A model generated the notes under the pieces. That model was not told the DNA's origin and did no database searches. It saw only the letters and a list, made by a program, of their open reading frames with translations. A stretch of 64,000 nucleotides of DNA from Butyrivibrio sp. XPD2006 (GTDB lineage: Bacteria > Bacillota > Clostridia > Lachnospirales > Lachnospiraceae). The translations under genes and the position numbers were made by a program. Below are positions 53,403-61,829 of this stretch, piece after piece; position 1 is the stretch's first letter; the number at the start of each line of letters is the position of its first letter. The stretch lies in assembly GCF_000420865.1 (NCBI RefSeq), contig NZ_ATVT01000003.1, positions 354,306 to 418,305 on the forward strand, written 5' to 3'.

Positions 53403-55082
53403 ATGGAACGATTTGATGAGATCAGGTATGAAAGACCTGACTTTGAACTTCTGAAAGAAAAAACAAAAGCGGTTGAGGATGCAGTTAAGGCAGGCGCTTT
53501 ATTTGAAGAGATTGATAAGCTGAATGGCGAATTACAGAGCTATGGCAATCATTGCCTCTCAATGGCTACATATATGTATATTCAGAGCTTTATCGATGGA
53601 ACAAACGAGGAAGTGGCCGCGGAGACTGCGAATGTGATGGGACAGCTGGCAGCAGCCAATTCTGTGTCTTTGAATGAAGCTATTCTTGCAAGTCCATACA
53701 GAGCGCATTTCGAGGAGGCAAACGGTAAATTCTTACTGGAATCCATGGAAAAGAAACAGGCTCTTTTCCGCGATGGAGAAGAATATGCCATAAAAGAGCA
53801 GGAGATAATTGCACAGATCCACAAGCTCGCATCCGAGATGGAATTTGACTATAACGGCGAGAAGGTGTCAGCCTCCAAAATCGGAACGCTCAAAAACTCT
53901 GCGGACCGGGAAGTCAGAAAAGCAGCAAGACATGCGGAGAGGGCGGGCTTTGCGGAAAACGGCGAAGCATTTGGAAGTCTTCTTGATGAGCTGATCAAAA
54001 CCCGCCATAAACTTGCGACAGCAAATGGCTTTAGTAATTATCTGGAATATGCAGATACTGAAAAGGATCGATTCTCCTATGGCGAAACGGAGCTTCGGGA
54101 GTTTGTAGGGAACGTAAAAAAGATAATCCTTCCGATCGTTGAGAAGAGCAATAAGGCACTTCAAAAGCGCCTGGGTCTTGCACATTATACGTCTGATGAC
54201 ACGGATATCTATTTTACTGACGGGAATGCAATGCCAATCAGTCCCGACATTGATTTTGCAGTGGATAATATTCAAAAAATGTATGATGATATGAGCCCGC
54301 GTCTTGGAGATGCATTCAGAAGAATGCGGGAGAATGGCTATCTTAAACTGGAATATTCAGATAAAAAAGTTACCGGAATAGCTTTTTCTGTTCCTATGCC
54401 GGAGCAGAAGATTCCGTTTATCTATGCCAACTACTTAGGAAGTGGATCTGATCTCAATGATATTATTCATGAGACCGGACATACCATGCAGATTCAGTTG
54501 TCCATGGATAAATATGAGAACCAGGAGCTTCACAGCCAGGTGCAGGATTTAAAGGAAGTTCCGTCAAAGACCATGGAGCTTATTTCTCTTGAATACGCCG
54601 ACATGTTTTTTGGCAAAGATGCAGAAAAACACAGGAAAAGCGTACTGGCAGGTTTTCTGGATGATATTACAGGCTTTTGCAGATGGTTTGATTTTGAAAC
54701 CTTTATCTATGAAAATCCTGATGCCTCTGCCCAGGAGCGAATCGATAAATACAACGAGCCTTTTGCACTATATTTGCCGGGCGTTGAGATGATGGATCAG
54801 GATCTTCTTTCCAAAGGCGCAGCTCTTTACAGAGGCTTCAACATTTTCGGAATGCCAAGATATACGATCACATATTCCCTATGTAATCTGTCAGCAATCT
54901 ACCTTGCAAATGAATTCAAAAAAGATAAGAAGAAGGGTACTGAGCTCTTTATTAAGCTTGGAGAGATCGGCAAAACCATGGATTATAACGAAGCTATTGC
55001 TTACATGGGACTTAAGTCTTCTTTCTCGGAGGATGTTATAAGAGAAATCGGAGAGTATCTTGAAACTGAATTGGAATTATAG
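53403..55082 (+). CDS. M3 family oligoendopeptidase (PepF-like)
   Basis: 559 residues from the ATG at 53403. The zinc motif HETGHTM lies at 356-362, with a downstream Glu (MELISLEYADMFF) as the third ligand; the YNEPFALYLPGVE region and the surrounding helical basket are typical of M3. A cytoplasmic enzyme that cuts short peptides. It could degrade small peptides taken up by the cell or leader fragments, but nothing ties it to the RiPP-like locus except proximity. Confidence 0.9.
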   Translation: MERFDEIRYERPDFELLKEKTKAVEDAVKAGALFEEIDKLNGELQSYGNHCLSMATYMYIQSFIDGTNEEVAAETANVMGQLAAANSVSLNEAILASPYRAHFEEANGKFLLESMEKKQALFRDGEEYAIKEQEIIAQIHKLASEMEFDYNGEKVSASKIGTLKNSADREVRKAARHAERAGFAENGEAFGSLLDELIKTRHKLATANGFSNYLEYADTEKDRFSYGETELREFVGNVKKIILPIVEKSNKALQKRLGLAHYTSDDTDIYFTDGNAMPISPDIDFAVDNIQKMYDDMSPRLGDAFRRMRENGYLKLEYSDKKVTGIAFSVPMPEQKIPFIYANYLGSGSDLNDIIHETGHTMQIQLSMDKYENQELHSQVQDLKEVPSKTMELISLEYADMFFGKDAEKHRKSVLAGFLDDITGFCRWFDFETFIYENPDASAQERIDKYNEPFALYLPGVEMMDQDLLSKGAALYRGFNIFGMPRYTITYSLCNLSAIYLANEFKKDKKKGTELFIKLGEIGKTMDYNEAIAYMGLKSSFSEDVIREIGEYLETELEL

Positions 55083-55093
55083 GATTTTGTGGC

Positions 55094-55609
55094 ATGAAAA
55101 GACTTTTTGAAATTGATTTAAAAGACTATAAGGAAAGTGACAGCGTATTTCGAAGACCCTCTGCAAGAGCAATCATCAGAAAGGGCGACAAGATTGCGCT
55201 GGTGTACAGCAAGAAGGAGAAGTACTACAAATTCCCCGGCGGCGGAATACACGATGATGAGGACAAAAGACAGGCTCTCATCCGTGAGGTCAGAGAGGAA
55301 GTCGGAATGGTTGTCATCCCGGAGAGTATCAGGGAGTTTGGAAGTGCCCTTCGCAGGCAAAAGAGTGGCATGGCTGAGGATACCATTTTTGAGCAGGAGA
55401 ACTTTTATTACTTCTGCGATGTAGAGGATGAGCTGGTAGAGCAGGAACTTGATGATTACGAGAGCGACGCAGAGTTTGTTCTGCGCGTGGTGGATCTGGA
55501 CACGGCGATTGAAGCCAATGACATTTATTCCAGCGATGTCTTTTTTAACGAAGTCATGATAAAAAGAGATCTCAGAGTGCTGAGAATGCTGAAGGAGATG
55601 AAAAGCTAA
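55094..55609 (+). CDS. Nudix hydrolase
   Basis: 171 residues with a perfect Nudix box: PGGGIHDDEDKRQALI then REVREEVGM. It cleaves nucleoside diphosphates linked to another moiety; the substrate is not predictable. It starts 11 bases after the peptidase gene and 2 bases before a GNAT gene. Confidence 0.9.
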   Translation: MKRLFEIDLKDYKESDSVFRRPSARAIIRKGDKIALVYSKKEKYYKFPGGGIHDDEDKRQALIREVREEVGMVVIPESIREFGSALRRQKSGMAEDTIFEQENFYYFCDVEDELVEQELDDYESDAEFVLRVVDLDTAIEANDIYSSDVFFNEVMIKRDLRVLRMLKEMKS

Positions 55610-55611
55610 CT

Positions 55612-56019
55612 ATGGAGATAAAACGAATTGAGGAAAACGAGAAGACCGGAGAGTTCATCAACAGAGAATTCACGGATTATGCAATTGACTGTGATGTGGC
55701 ACTTAACTTTGAGGAATTTACCTTCGCTGCGGAAGACGAGGGAAAGATAGCAGGGATCATTACGGGACGTGCATATTACAACGAGGTCCATATCGGTGAT
55801 CTGATAATCGGAAAAGATTACAGAAGAGCCGGTGTCGGCAGCAGGCTTGTAGCGGCGGTCGAGGATGCTTTCAAAGGGAAAGGATATGACAAAATTGCCC
55901 TTACCACCTTTGGCTTTCAGGCGCCGGAGTTTTATAAAAAGCTGGGCTATGAGCTTGAGTTTGTGAGAGAGGATAAGGATCCTAAGCTGAGTAAGTATTT
56001 TTACCTTAAAAAGATCTGA
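55612..56019 (+). CDS. GNAT family N-acetyltransferase
   Basis: 135 residues. GNAT blocks: EGKIAGIITGRAYYNEVHI, acetyl-CoA loop GKDYRRAGVGSRLV and FYKKLGYELEF at the end. The form is that of small aminoglycoside- or polyamine-like acetyltransferases, but no substrate can be assigned. It is tightly spaced within the series 53403-57841. Confidence 0.88.
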   Translation: MEIKRIEENEKTGEFINREFTDYAIDCDVALNFEEFTFAAEDEGKIAGIITGRAYYNEVHIGDLIIGKDYRRAGVGSRLVAAVEDAFKGKGYDKIALTTFGFQAPEFYKKLGYELEFVREDKDPKLSKYFYLKKI

Positions 56020-56037
56020 GAACAGGGAAAAGAGCTA

Positions 56038-56595
56038 ATGATTAAACTTGAGACAGACAGGCTGATACTCAGAGACTACACTGAGAGTGATTTTGATGCC
56101 TACTACAAATTAAAAACCGATGATAAGACCATGTACTATATGCAGGACATCAAGCTGGATTCACCTGCAGATGCCAGGGCAGAGTTCAGAGACGTTCTTG
56201 CAGATATAAAGAAGCCTGACAGGGAGTTTTATTTCCTACACATGGAACTTAAGGACACCCATGAGCAGGTGGGAAGCGTCGGATACACTGTCACAGATAC
56301 TACTCCTGCTGGCAAGCTTGTTCATCTGGGATACTTCACATATCCGAAGTTCTGGGGTAACGGATATATGTCCGAGGCAGTGAAGAAGGTCCTTGAATTT
56401 GCTTTCACCAAGGACAACGTGTACCGTGTCACAACCGGGTGCCTGGCTGAGAATATCGGCTCCGAGAGAGTGATGCAAAAAAGCGGGCTCATAAAAGAAG
56501 CTGAGCACATCGACTATGAGTGGCATGACGACAGGATGAAAACCCGCCTGGAGTACAGGCTCCTAAAGGCAGAGTGGGAGAGTATGCAGAAATGA
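56038..56595 (+). CDS. RimJ/RimL-type GNAT acetyltransferase
   Basis: 185 residues. Opening LETDRLILRDYTESDFDAYY and the core GYFTYPKFWGNGYMSEAVKKVL and TGCLAENIGSERVMQKSGL are diagnostic of the ribosomal-protein-acetylase-like GNAT subgroup, which also contains antibiotic-acetylating members. The stop overlaps the next gene (ATGA). Confidence 0.9.
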   Translation: MIKLETDRLILRDYTESDFDAYYKLKTDDKTMYYMQDIKLDSPADARAEFRDVLADIKKPDREFYFLHMELKDTHEQVGSVGYTVTDTTPAGKLVHLGYFTYPKFWGNGYMSEAVKKVLEFAFTKDNVYRVTTGCLAENIGSERVMQKSGLIKEAEHIDYEWHDDRMKTRLEYRLLKAEWESMQK

Positions 56596-57077
56596 AAAAA
56601 GTACTAGTACTGGGGTGCTCGGGAAGTGGTAAGAGTACCTTTTCAATTAAACTTCATGAGAAAACAGATCTTCCGCTGTACCACCTGGATAACATATGGT
56701 GGAAGGCTGACAGAACCCACATTTCCAGAGATGAGTTTGATCAGAAGCTGTCTGACCTTGTAAGTCGCGACAGCTGGATCATTGACGGCGATTACAGCAG
56801 AACTTATGAAAAGAGAATTGCAGCCTGCGATACAATCATTTTCCTGGATTACGGTGAGCAGGTCTGCATGGACGGCATCATAGGCAGAGTAGGACAGGAT
56901 CGCCCTGATATGCCATGGACAGAGAATAAACTTGACCCGGAACTGGTGGAGCTGGTTAAGAACTATGAGGAAGAAAACAAGCCGGTGCTTTACGAGCTCT
57001 TTTACAAATATCCGGACAAAAAACTGATAACATTCAGCACCAGAGAAGAGGCAGAAAAATGGATTACAGAAATATGA
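56592..57077 (+). CDS. Small P-loop kinase (FlaR/topology-modulation-like)
   Basis: 161 residues from the ATG at 56592, coupled to the preceding stop. Walker A LGCSGSGKST near the N-terminus, then LPLYHLDNIWW and WIIDGDYSRT, as in adenylate-kinase-like proteins labelled FlaR or topology modulation. The C-terminus shows no extra domain. A kinase for a small molecule or nucleotide; the substrate is unknown. Confidence 0.83.
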   Translation: MKKVLVLGCSGSGKSTFSIKLHEKTDLPLYHLDNIWWKADRTHISRDEFDQKLSDLVSRDSWIIDGDYSRTYEKRIAACDTIIFLDYGEQVCMDGIIGRVGQDRPDMPWTENKLDPELVELVKNYEEENKPVLYELFYKYPDKKLITFSTREEAEKWITEI

Positions 57078-57841
57078 ATACAGACAGAATAAACGAACTT
57101 AGAAAAGAATGGGAAGCGGAGGAGAAGATTGCCCACATTCACGGCTGGGACTTTTCTCACATCCATGACAGATACGAAGAGGAGGACGACCTTCCCTGGG
57201 ATTACAAGAAGATAATTGAAGAGTACCTTGATCCTGACATGAAGCTTATGGATTTTGATACAGGTGGCGGAGAGTTCCTGTTATCGCTGGGACACCCTTA
57301 CAAGAACACAGCAGCAACCGAAGGTTTTCCGCCGAATGTTGAGCTGTGCAAAGAGACTCTTTTGCCCCTCGGGATTGATTTCAAAACCTGTGACAACGAG
57401 TCAGACATACCTTTTGCCGACAGCTCTTTTGACATAATGATCAACAGACACGGAAGCTTTGACCCAAAAGAGATATACAGACTCCTCAAGGACGACGGAA
57501 TATTTATCACGCAGCAGGTGGGAGGCAAGAACGACAGAGACCTGGTGGAGATGGTTCTTCCGGGCACACCTGAGCCATTCCCGGAGTTGGAGCTCTCTAT
57601 CCAGAAAAAGAAATTTGAAGAAGCCGGATTTGAAGTGATCCGCGGAGAAGAAGTGTTCAGACCCATAAGGTTTTATGATGTGGGTGCATTCGTTTGGTTT
57701 GCGCACATCATAGAGTGGGAGTTCCCGGATTTCTCGGTGGAGAAGTGCTTTGACAGGCTCCTCAAGATGCAGGAAGAGATTGATAAAAACGGCTTTGTGC
57801 AGGGAACAATCCACAGATATCTCATTGTTGCCAAGAAATAA
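57059..57841 (+). CDS. Class I SAM-dependent methyltransferase
   Basis: 260 residues if started at 57059 (AGAGG 7 bases upstream); ATG 57074 forms an ATGA overlap with the kinase gene and is an alternative. Motif I is a variant, LMDFDTGGGEFLLSLGH, followed by ATEGFPPNVELC and SSFDIMINRHGSF. Related in outline to rRNA guanine and small-molecule methyltransferases. It ends the unit; promoter 2 overlaps its 3' end. Confidence 0.85.
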   Translation: MDYRNMNTDRINELRKEWEAEEKIAHIHGWDFSHIHDRYEEEDDLPWDYKKIIEEYLDPDMKLMDFDTGGGEFLLSLGHPYKNTAATEGFPPNVELCKETLLPLGIDFKTCDNESDIPFADSSFDIMINRHGSFDPKEIYRLLKDDGIFITQQVGGKNDRDLVEMVLPGTPEPFPELELSIQKKKFEEAGFEVIRGEEVFRPIRFYDVGAFVWFAHIIEWEFPDFSVEKCFDRLLKMQEEIDKNGFVQGTIHRYLIVAKK

Positions 57842-57856
57842 AAGCTGTGATAGACT
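57828..57856 (+). promoter_or_regulatory. Promoter of attenuated unit 2
   Basis: TTGCCA (57828-57833), 17-base spacer, TAGACT (57851-57856). Transcription would start near 57863, giving about 250 bases of leader. Confidence 0.65.
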
Positions 57857-57901
57857 TTTGAGTGTAGTAAAAATCTAAAAGAAAGCGAGGTAATCATAAT
57901 A

Positions 57902-57967
57902 ATGAGTGCAAACAGAACAGAGATTGTAAATGAATACAGTATGATGACCTCGGTTTATGCCTTCTGA
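57902..57967 (+). CDS. Putative leader peptide 2 (21 aa)
   Basis: ATG at 57902 encodes MSANRTEIVNEYSMMTSVYA followed by Phe and TGA. A GCGAGG lies 11 bases upstream. A terminator follows within 30 bases and the real gene starts only at 58114, so this small ORF has the position of a regulatory leader peptide. No homology is claimed. Confidence 0.55.
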   Translation: MSANRTEIVNEYSMMTSVYAF

Positions 57968-57996
57968 TATCTGCAAGGCGATTATATAGATACTTT

Positions 57997-58026
57997 TAAC
58001 CGTGGCATTTTTGTCGCGGTTTTTTT
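57997..58026 (+). terminator. Attenuator hairpin of unit 2
   Basis: AACCGTGGC (57998-58006) pairs imperfectly with GTCGCGGTT (58013-58021; one G-U and one mismatch), followed by TTTTTT. It lies 88 bases before the GNAT-RsgA start. 58027-58113 has no other gene; AAGGAG at 58100-58105 serves the TTG start. Confidence 0.75.
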
Positions 58027-58113
58027 ACGCCGTCACAAGGTCTCCATACTGTAGCTGATAACATAACTTTAAGACAACATGAATTAGCAAAACATGATCA
58101 AGGAGACAAAACA

Positions 58114-59694
58114 TTGAATAATTTAATAATCAGAAAAGAAACTACAAGTGACTACTATGACACAGAACTGATGACCATGCGCGCCTTTTGGAACATTCAC
58201 GGCCCGGGATGCAACGAGCATCTGATGGTGCACAAGCTTCGCGGCGCCGATGAATACCTGCCGGAGCTAAGCCGCGTGGCAGAGCTTGATGGAAAGATCG
58301 TAGGAGCGATATTTTACTCAAAGGCCAAGGTGATCGACGGCACATGTGAACATGAAGTGCTGACCTTCGGACCTCTGGCTGTTGAGCCCACATGCTTTAG
58401 CTCAGGGATAGGAGGGGCACTTTTAAAAGAGACTGTTTCTCTTGCCCGGGCAGCAGGATACAAGGGAATCGTGATCTGCGGAGAGCCTCAGTACTATCCA
58501 AAACACGGCTTTAAGACCTGCGACAACTTTGATATCCATCATCCGGCATTCGGAAATGCAGATGCATTTATGGCACTTCCTCTTAACGATGGATTTGGAG
58601 ATATCCACGGACTGTTCTATGAGGCACCTGTTTTCGAGGAGTGCGAGGACGAAGAGGAGGTAAAAGAGTTTACGAATAAATTCCCGTATTACAAACCTCT
58701 TAAGCTATCCTGCCAGTGGCTTCATGAAGAAAAACTAGGAAGGATATCACAGGTAAGTAAAAACAGTTACATGATAAAGTTCTGGGAACAGGAAATCCCG
58801 GCAAAGTTAAAGGGCAGTTTTTACGGAGAAGATGCGGATAAGCTTCCGGTAGTAGGAGATTATGTGACTTTCCGCTACAACAGACAGGGAGATTCTATGA
58901 TCCTGTCTGTATGCGAGAGAGCAAGCTTTTTACAAAGACCGGATCAGGCCAAGACCGGAGTAATGCAGTACATGGTTTCCAACGTGGACTACTGCTTTAT
59001 TGTCTCATCTCTTAATGAGGACTACAGCTACAACCGTATAGCGAGGTATGTGAGCGTTGCTCTTCAGGGAAGTGCAACACCTGTGGTGATCCTTACCAAA
59101 TCTGACCTTTGTAACAATACCGGAAGATATGTACGCGAGGTGGAGCAGATATCTGATAAAGTGCGCGTTCATGCAATTTCAGCGCTCTATGGCATCGGAT
59201 TGGAGGAACTCAGAGAATATCTGATTCCGGGAAATACGATATGTCTTATGGGCTCATCAGGCGTCGGAAAGTCCACACTTATCAATACGCTGGTTGGAGA
59301 AGATATCATGAAGACTTCCGAGATCAGAGAAGACGATGACAAGGGACGCCACACTACAACTATCAGAAGACTCATAGAAACATCTAACGGCATCTGCTTT
59401 ATAGACACTCCGGGAATGCGTGAAATAGGCATGGCAAACACAGAAGAAGGTATAGACGATACTTTTTCAGATATTGTGGAGCTGGAATGTCTGTGCAAAT
59501 TCAGCAATTGCAGGCATGAAACCGAGCCCGGATGCGCGATAAAAGCTGCTATTGCAAGCGGCGAACTCTCCCCTGAGAGATATGAGCTATACAAAAACCT
59601 TGGCTCGGAGAATACCAAAAACTACGCCAGGAAAAAAGAAATCTCCAAGTGGGCAAAAGCCTACAAGAAGAGCAAAAAGTCTTTAGACATATAA
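58114..59694 (+). CDS. rsgA: GNAT acetyltransferase fused to RsgA ribosome-assembly GTPase
   Basis: 526 residues from a TTG (AAGGAG at 58100-58105). Residues 1-160 are a GNAT domain (LTFGPLAVEPTCFSSGIGGALL, YYPKHGFKTCDNF). From about 205 the RsgA parts follow: OB fold (GRISQVSKNSYMIK), circularly permuted GTPase with G4 LTKSDLC near 328, G1 GSSGVGKSTL near 381 and G3 DTPGMREIG, and the zinc region CLCKFSNCRH...C. RsgA checks 30S maturation. The added GNAT may acetylate a ribosomal component; that is inference. Controlled by attenuator 2. Confidence 0.92.
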   Translation: MNNLIIRKETTSDYYDTELMTMRAFWNIHGPGCNEHLMVHKLRGADEYLPELSRVAELDGKIVGAIFYSKAKVIDGTCEHEVLTFGPLAVEPTCFSSGIGGALLKETVSLARAAGYKGIVICGEPQYYPKHGFKTCDNFDIHHPAFGNADAFMALPLNDGFGDIHGLFYEAPVFEECEDEEEVKEFTNKFPYYKPLKLSCQWLHEEKLGRISQVSKNSYMIKFWEQEIPAKLKGSFYGEDADKLPVVGDYVTFRYNRQGDSMILSVCERASFLQRPDQAKTGVMQYMVSNVDYCFIVSSLNEDYSYNRIARYVSVALQGSATPVVILTKSDLCNNTGRYVREVEQISDKVRVHAISALYGIGLEELREYLIPGNTICLMGSSGVGKSTLINTLVGEDIMKTSEIREDDDKGRHTTTIRRLIETSNGICFIDTPGMREIGMANTEEGIDDTFSDIVELECLCKFSNCRHETEPGCAIKAAIASGELSPERYELYKNLGSENTKNYARKKEISKWAKAYKKSKKSLDI

Positions 59695-59705
59695 AGAGAT
59701 AAGAA

Positions 59706-59735
59706 AAAGGGACGGTACATTCTAACCGTCCCTTT
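59706..59735. terminator. Bidirectional terminator between rsgA and the chemoreceptor gene
   Basis: AAAGGGACGGT (59706-59716), 8-base loop, ACCGTCCCTTT (59725-59735). The plus-strand tail is short (TTTAAG); on the minus strand the stem is followed by TTTTTCTTAT. It serves both convergent genes. Confidence 0.88.
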
Positions 59736-59750
59736 AAGATTAATCATATA

Positions 59751-61481
59751 TCAGGCACTCATGTTTTCAATTGTGAAGTAAGCCATCTTGTCATTGAGTG
59801 TTTCAGCCATGCTGCGAAGATCTGAAGCTGCATTGCTGATGAGTGAGAAGGTAGCGTTAAGCTCTTCCATGGAAGCATTTGTCTCCTGAGTGGAAGCTGC
59901 GTTCTGCTGAGAAATAGCAGAGAGCTCTGAGATGATATCTGAGAAGCTGTTCTTGAGCTCGTTGAGCATGTGAATCTTCTCTGAGATCATCTTTGTTGAG
60001 CTGTCTACGTTATTAACGTTCTCAACAACGCTGTCCATATCTTCTTTGGTGTTTGTAAGCTGGTTGTTCTGTTCCTGCATGCTGGATGAAAGGAGTTCGA
60101 TAGTCTCTACGCTCTTTGTAGATTCTTTTACCAGAGTCTCAACAATCTTATTGATTGAAACAGCTGCATCCTTGGACTGCTTTGCAAGAACACCGATCTC
60201 ACCTGCAACTACTGAGAAGCCTTTACCGTACTCGCCTGCTCTTGCTGCCTCTATTGTAGCGTTAAGGGAGAGAAGGTGAGTCTGCTCGGCGATAGATGTG
60301 ATAATGCTTGAAGCCTCAGCGATACTGGTAACTGAATCATTGGTTGTACGGATCTGGTTGTCGATACTCTTCATTGAAGTCATGACATTCTGGTTCTTGT
60401 CCATAAGATCGTTCAGGGTATCTACAGTGCGGTTTGCACCTGACATCATCTCATTGGCAGCAGCAGAAAGAGCCTCTACGCTGTCTGTGATATCATCAAT
60501 GCTGTTACCCATTTCATTTGTATTATTTACTGAATTCTCTACGCTCTCAGCCTGAGACATAGCACCGCGGCTGATGTCTTCAACTGCGTTTGTAACCTGC
60601 TCTGCAACACGTGAAGCTGTTGCTGCTGAATTTGCAAGATTAACACCTGATTGTGTTACATCATCAGAAAGCTTTTTGGTTACACTGATAACATCCTGAA
60701 GCTTGTCACGAACCTGAGCTGAACTCTCGGCAATAACACCAAGTTCATCCTTACGGTTGAATGTACGGTCATCAATGTAGAAAGAAAGCTCACCGTCTTC
60801 AAGATTCTTAAGACCCTTTACGATATCACGGATTGATCTTGAAGTTGTGCTGATGAGGAATCTTGCAACGCCCCAGTTAAAGAAGAAGAAACCTATAAAT
60901 GTACCGATGATTGCAAGTGCAGCAGCTTTCATGTTGCTCTCAACAACTGATGTGTCACGGCCTGCAAAGATCATACCTACTACAGTACCGTCTGAGTTTT
61001 TAAGCGGAAGATAGTAAGCATACCAGTTCTGGCCGGCAAGCTCGAAGTTCTGAGCAAGGTAGCTGTTACCGTTTCTGAGAACTTCATTAACGACTACGTC
61101 AGAAGCCTTTGTTCCCTCCATGCGCATTCCTGTATCAGCATCTGTAAGAGAAGTGATGTAACGGGTATCTCCATAGAATACTGTGAAATGCATCTTTGTT
61201 TTGTTGTGGATGGTATCGAGCTGTGACTGATAGAGATCATGAATTGCTGTCTCGCCTTTCATAAGCTCTCCATTTTCGGATAAAGACCAGTCTCCCTGAA
61301 TTTCATTTGAAAACTCATCCTCCAGAAGAATTGCAGCTGCCTGTAAGCCTTCTGAAAATGAAGTAAAATATGCCTTTTTAATGTGGTTGTAGCCGATTAC
61401 TCCGACACATGTGCACATAAGCAGTGCAAGGAATGTGGCAACAAGAATAATACCGCGGACCATGTTTCTGTTTTTCTTCAT
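59751..61481 (-). CDS. Methyl-accepting chemotaxis protein
   Basis: 576 residues. Membrane helix 1 at about 8-30, extracytoplasmic Cache-like sensor (31-185; [21 protein letters not shown] is the Cache end motif), helix 2 (about 187-212), HAMP, and a long cytoplasmic signalling coil with the hairpin tip [21 protein letters not shown] and [15 protein letters not shown]. It controls CheA and so swimming direction. The ligand is unknown. The gene is preceded by a c-di-GMP-I riboswitch and terminator, so receptor level depends on c-di-GMP. Confidence 0.95.
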   Translation of the reverse strand: MKKNRNMVRGIILVATFLALLMCTCVGVIGYNHIKKAYFTSFSEGLQAAAILLEDEFSNEIQGDWSLSENGELMKGETAIHDLYQSQLDTIHNKTKMHFTVFYGDTRYITSLTDADTGMRMEGTKASDVVVNEVLRNGNSYLAQNFELAGQNWYAYYLPLKNSDGTVVGMIFAGRDTSVVESNMKAAALAIIGTFIGFFFFNWGVARFLISTTSRSIRDIVKGLKNLEDGELSFYIDDRTFNRKDELGVIAESSAQVRDKLQDVISVTKKLSDDVTQSGVNLANSAATASRVAEQVTNAVEDISRGAMSQAESVENSVNNTNEMGNSIDDITDSVEALSAAANEMMSGANRTVDTLNDLMDKNQNVMTSMKSIDNQIRTTNDSVTSIAEASSIITSIAEQTHLLSLNATIEAARAGEYGKGFSVVAGEIGVLAKQSKDAAVSINKIVETLVKESTKSVETIELLSSSMQEQNNQLTNTKEDMDSVVENVNNVDSSTKMISEKIHMLNELKNSFSDIISELSAISQQNAASTQETNASMEELNATFSLISNAASDLRSMAETLNDKMAYFTIENMSA

Positions 61482-61531
61482 GATGATTCCTTTCTGATTG
61501 ATTTAAACAATCCCAAATAACACAATGAGTC

Positions 61532-61560
61532 AAAAAAAGCACGGGCTCATGTCCCGTGCT
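61532..61560 (-). terminator. Riboswitch expression-platform terminator
   Basis: On the minus strand: AGCACGGG, 7-base loop, CCCGTGCT, then TTTTTTTG. A perfect 8-bp stem with a T-run, between the aptamer and the chemoreceptor start (61481). Confidence 0.92.
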
Positions 61561-61574
61561 AAAAATTCATAAAG

Positions 61575-61645
61575 AAATGCAACTGGCTGACATGTTAAAG
61601 TCCCTATAGCTTTGCGTCACAAGCTTTCGCTTGCTTTGCCAAATA
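61575..61645 (-). promoter_or_regulatory. Cyclic di-GMP-I (GEMM) riboswitch
   Basis: The minus strand reads GGCAAAGC, AAGC-GAAA-GCTT (perfect stem with GAAA tetraloop), then GTGACGCAAAGC, TATAGGGACT, TTAACATG and TCAGCCAGTTGC. The GCAAA and GACGCAAAGC blocks, the GAAA tetraloop that docks into its receptor, and the closing GCC/TTGC pairs are the conserved c-di-GMP-I core. P1 is short. Upstream of a chemoreceptor gene, a classical GEMM context. Whether ligand turns the gene on or off cannot be decided by eye. Confidence 0.92.
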
Positions 61646-61770
61646 TTCGAACGAAGATGAATTATACGGGAGCGATAAATGAAAAACAATGCATAATATG
61701 CAAAATTTTGATAATTATTTTTAAACAGTTTTTAGTAAAATTTAATAAATTGTTTATAATTGATTTGTGC

Positions 61771-61782
61771 GTATGATATACT
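61771..61782 (+). promoter_or_regulatory. Extended -10 promoter of the epimerase-like gene
   Basis: TGATATACT: TATACT at 61777-61782 preceded by TG one base upstream; a weak TTTATA lies 18 bases before. 48 bases upstream of the 61830 start. The rest of 61646-61770 is AT-rich without a gene. Confidence 0.5.
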
Positions 61783-61829
61783 AAAAAGACATTGAAACAG
61801 GCTATAGAACTGGGATAGAGGAGAATGGT

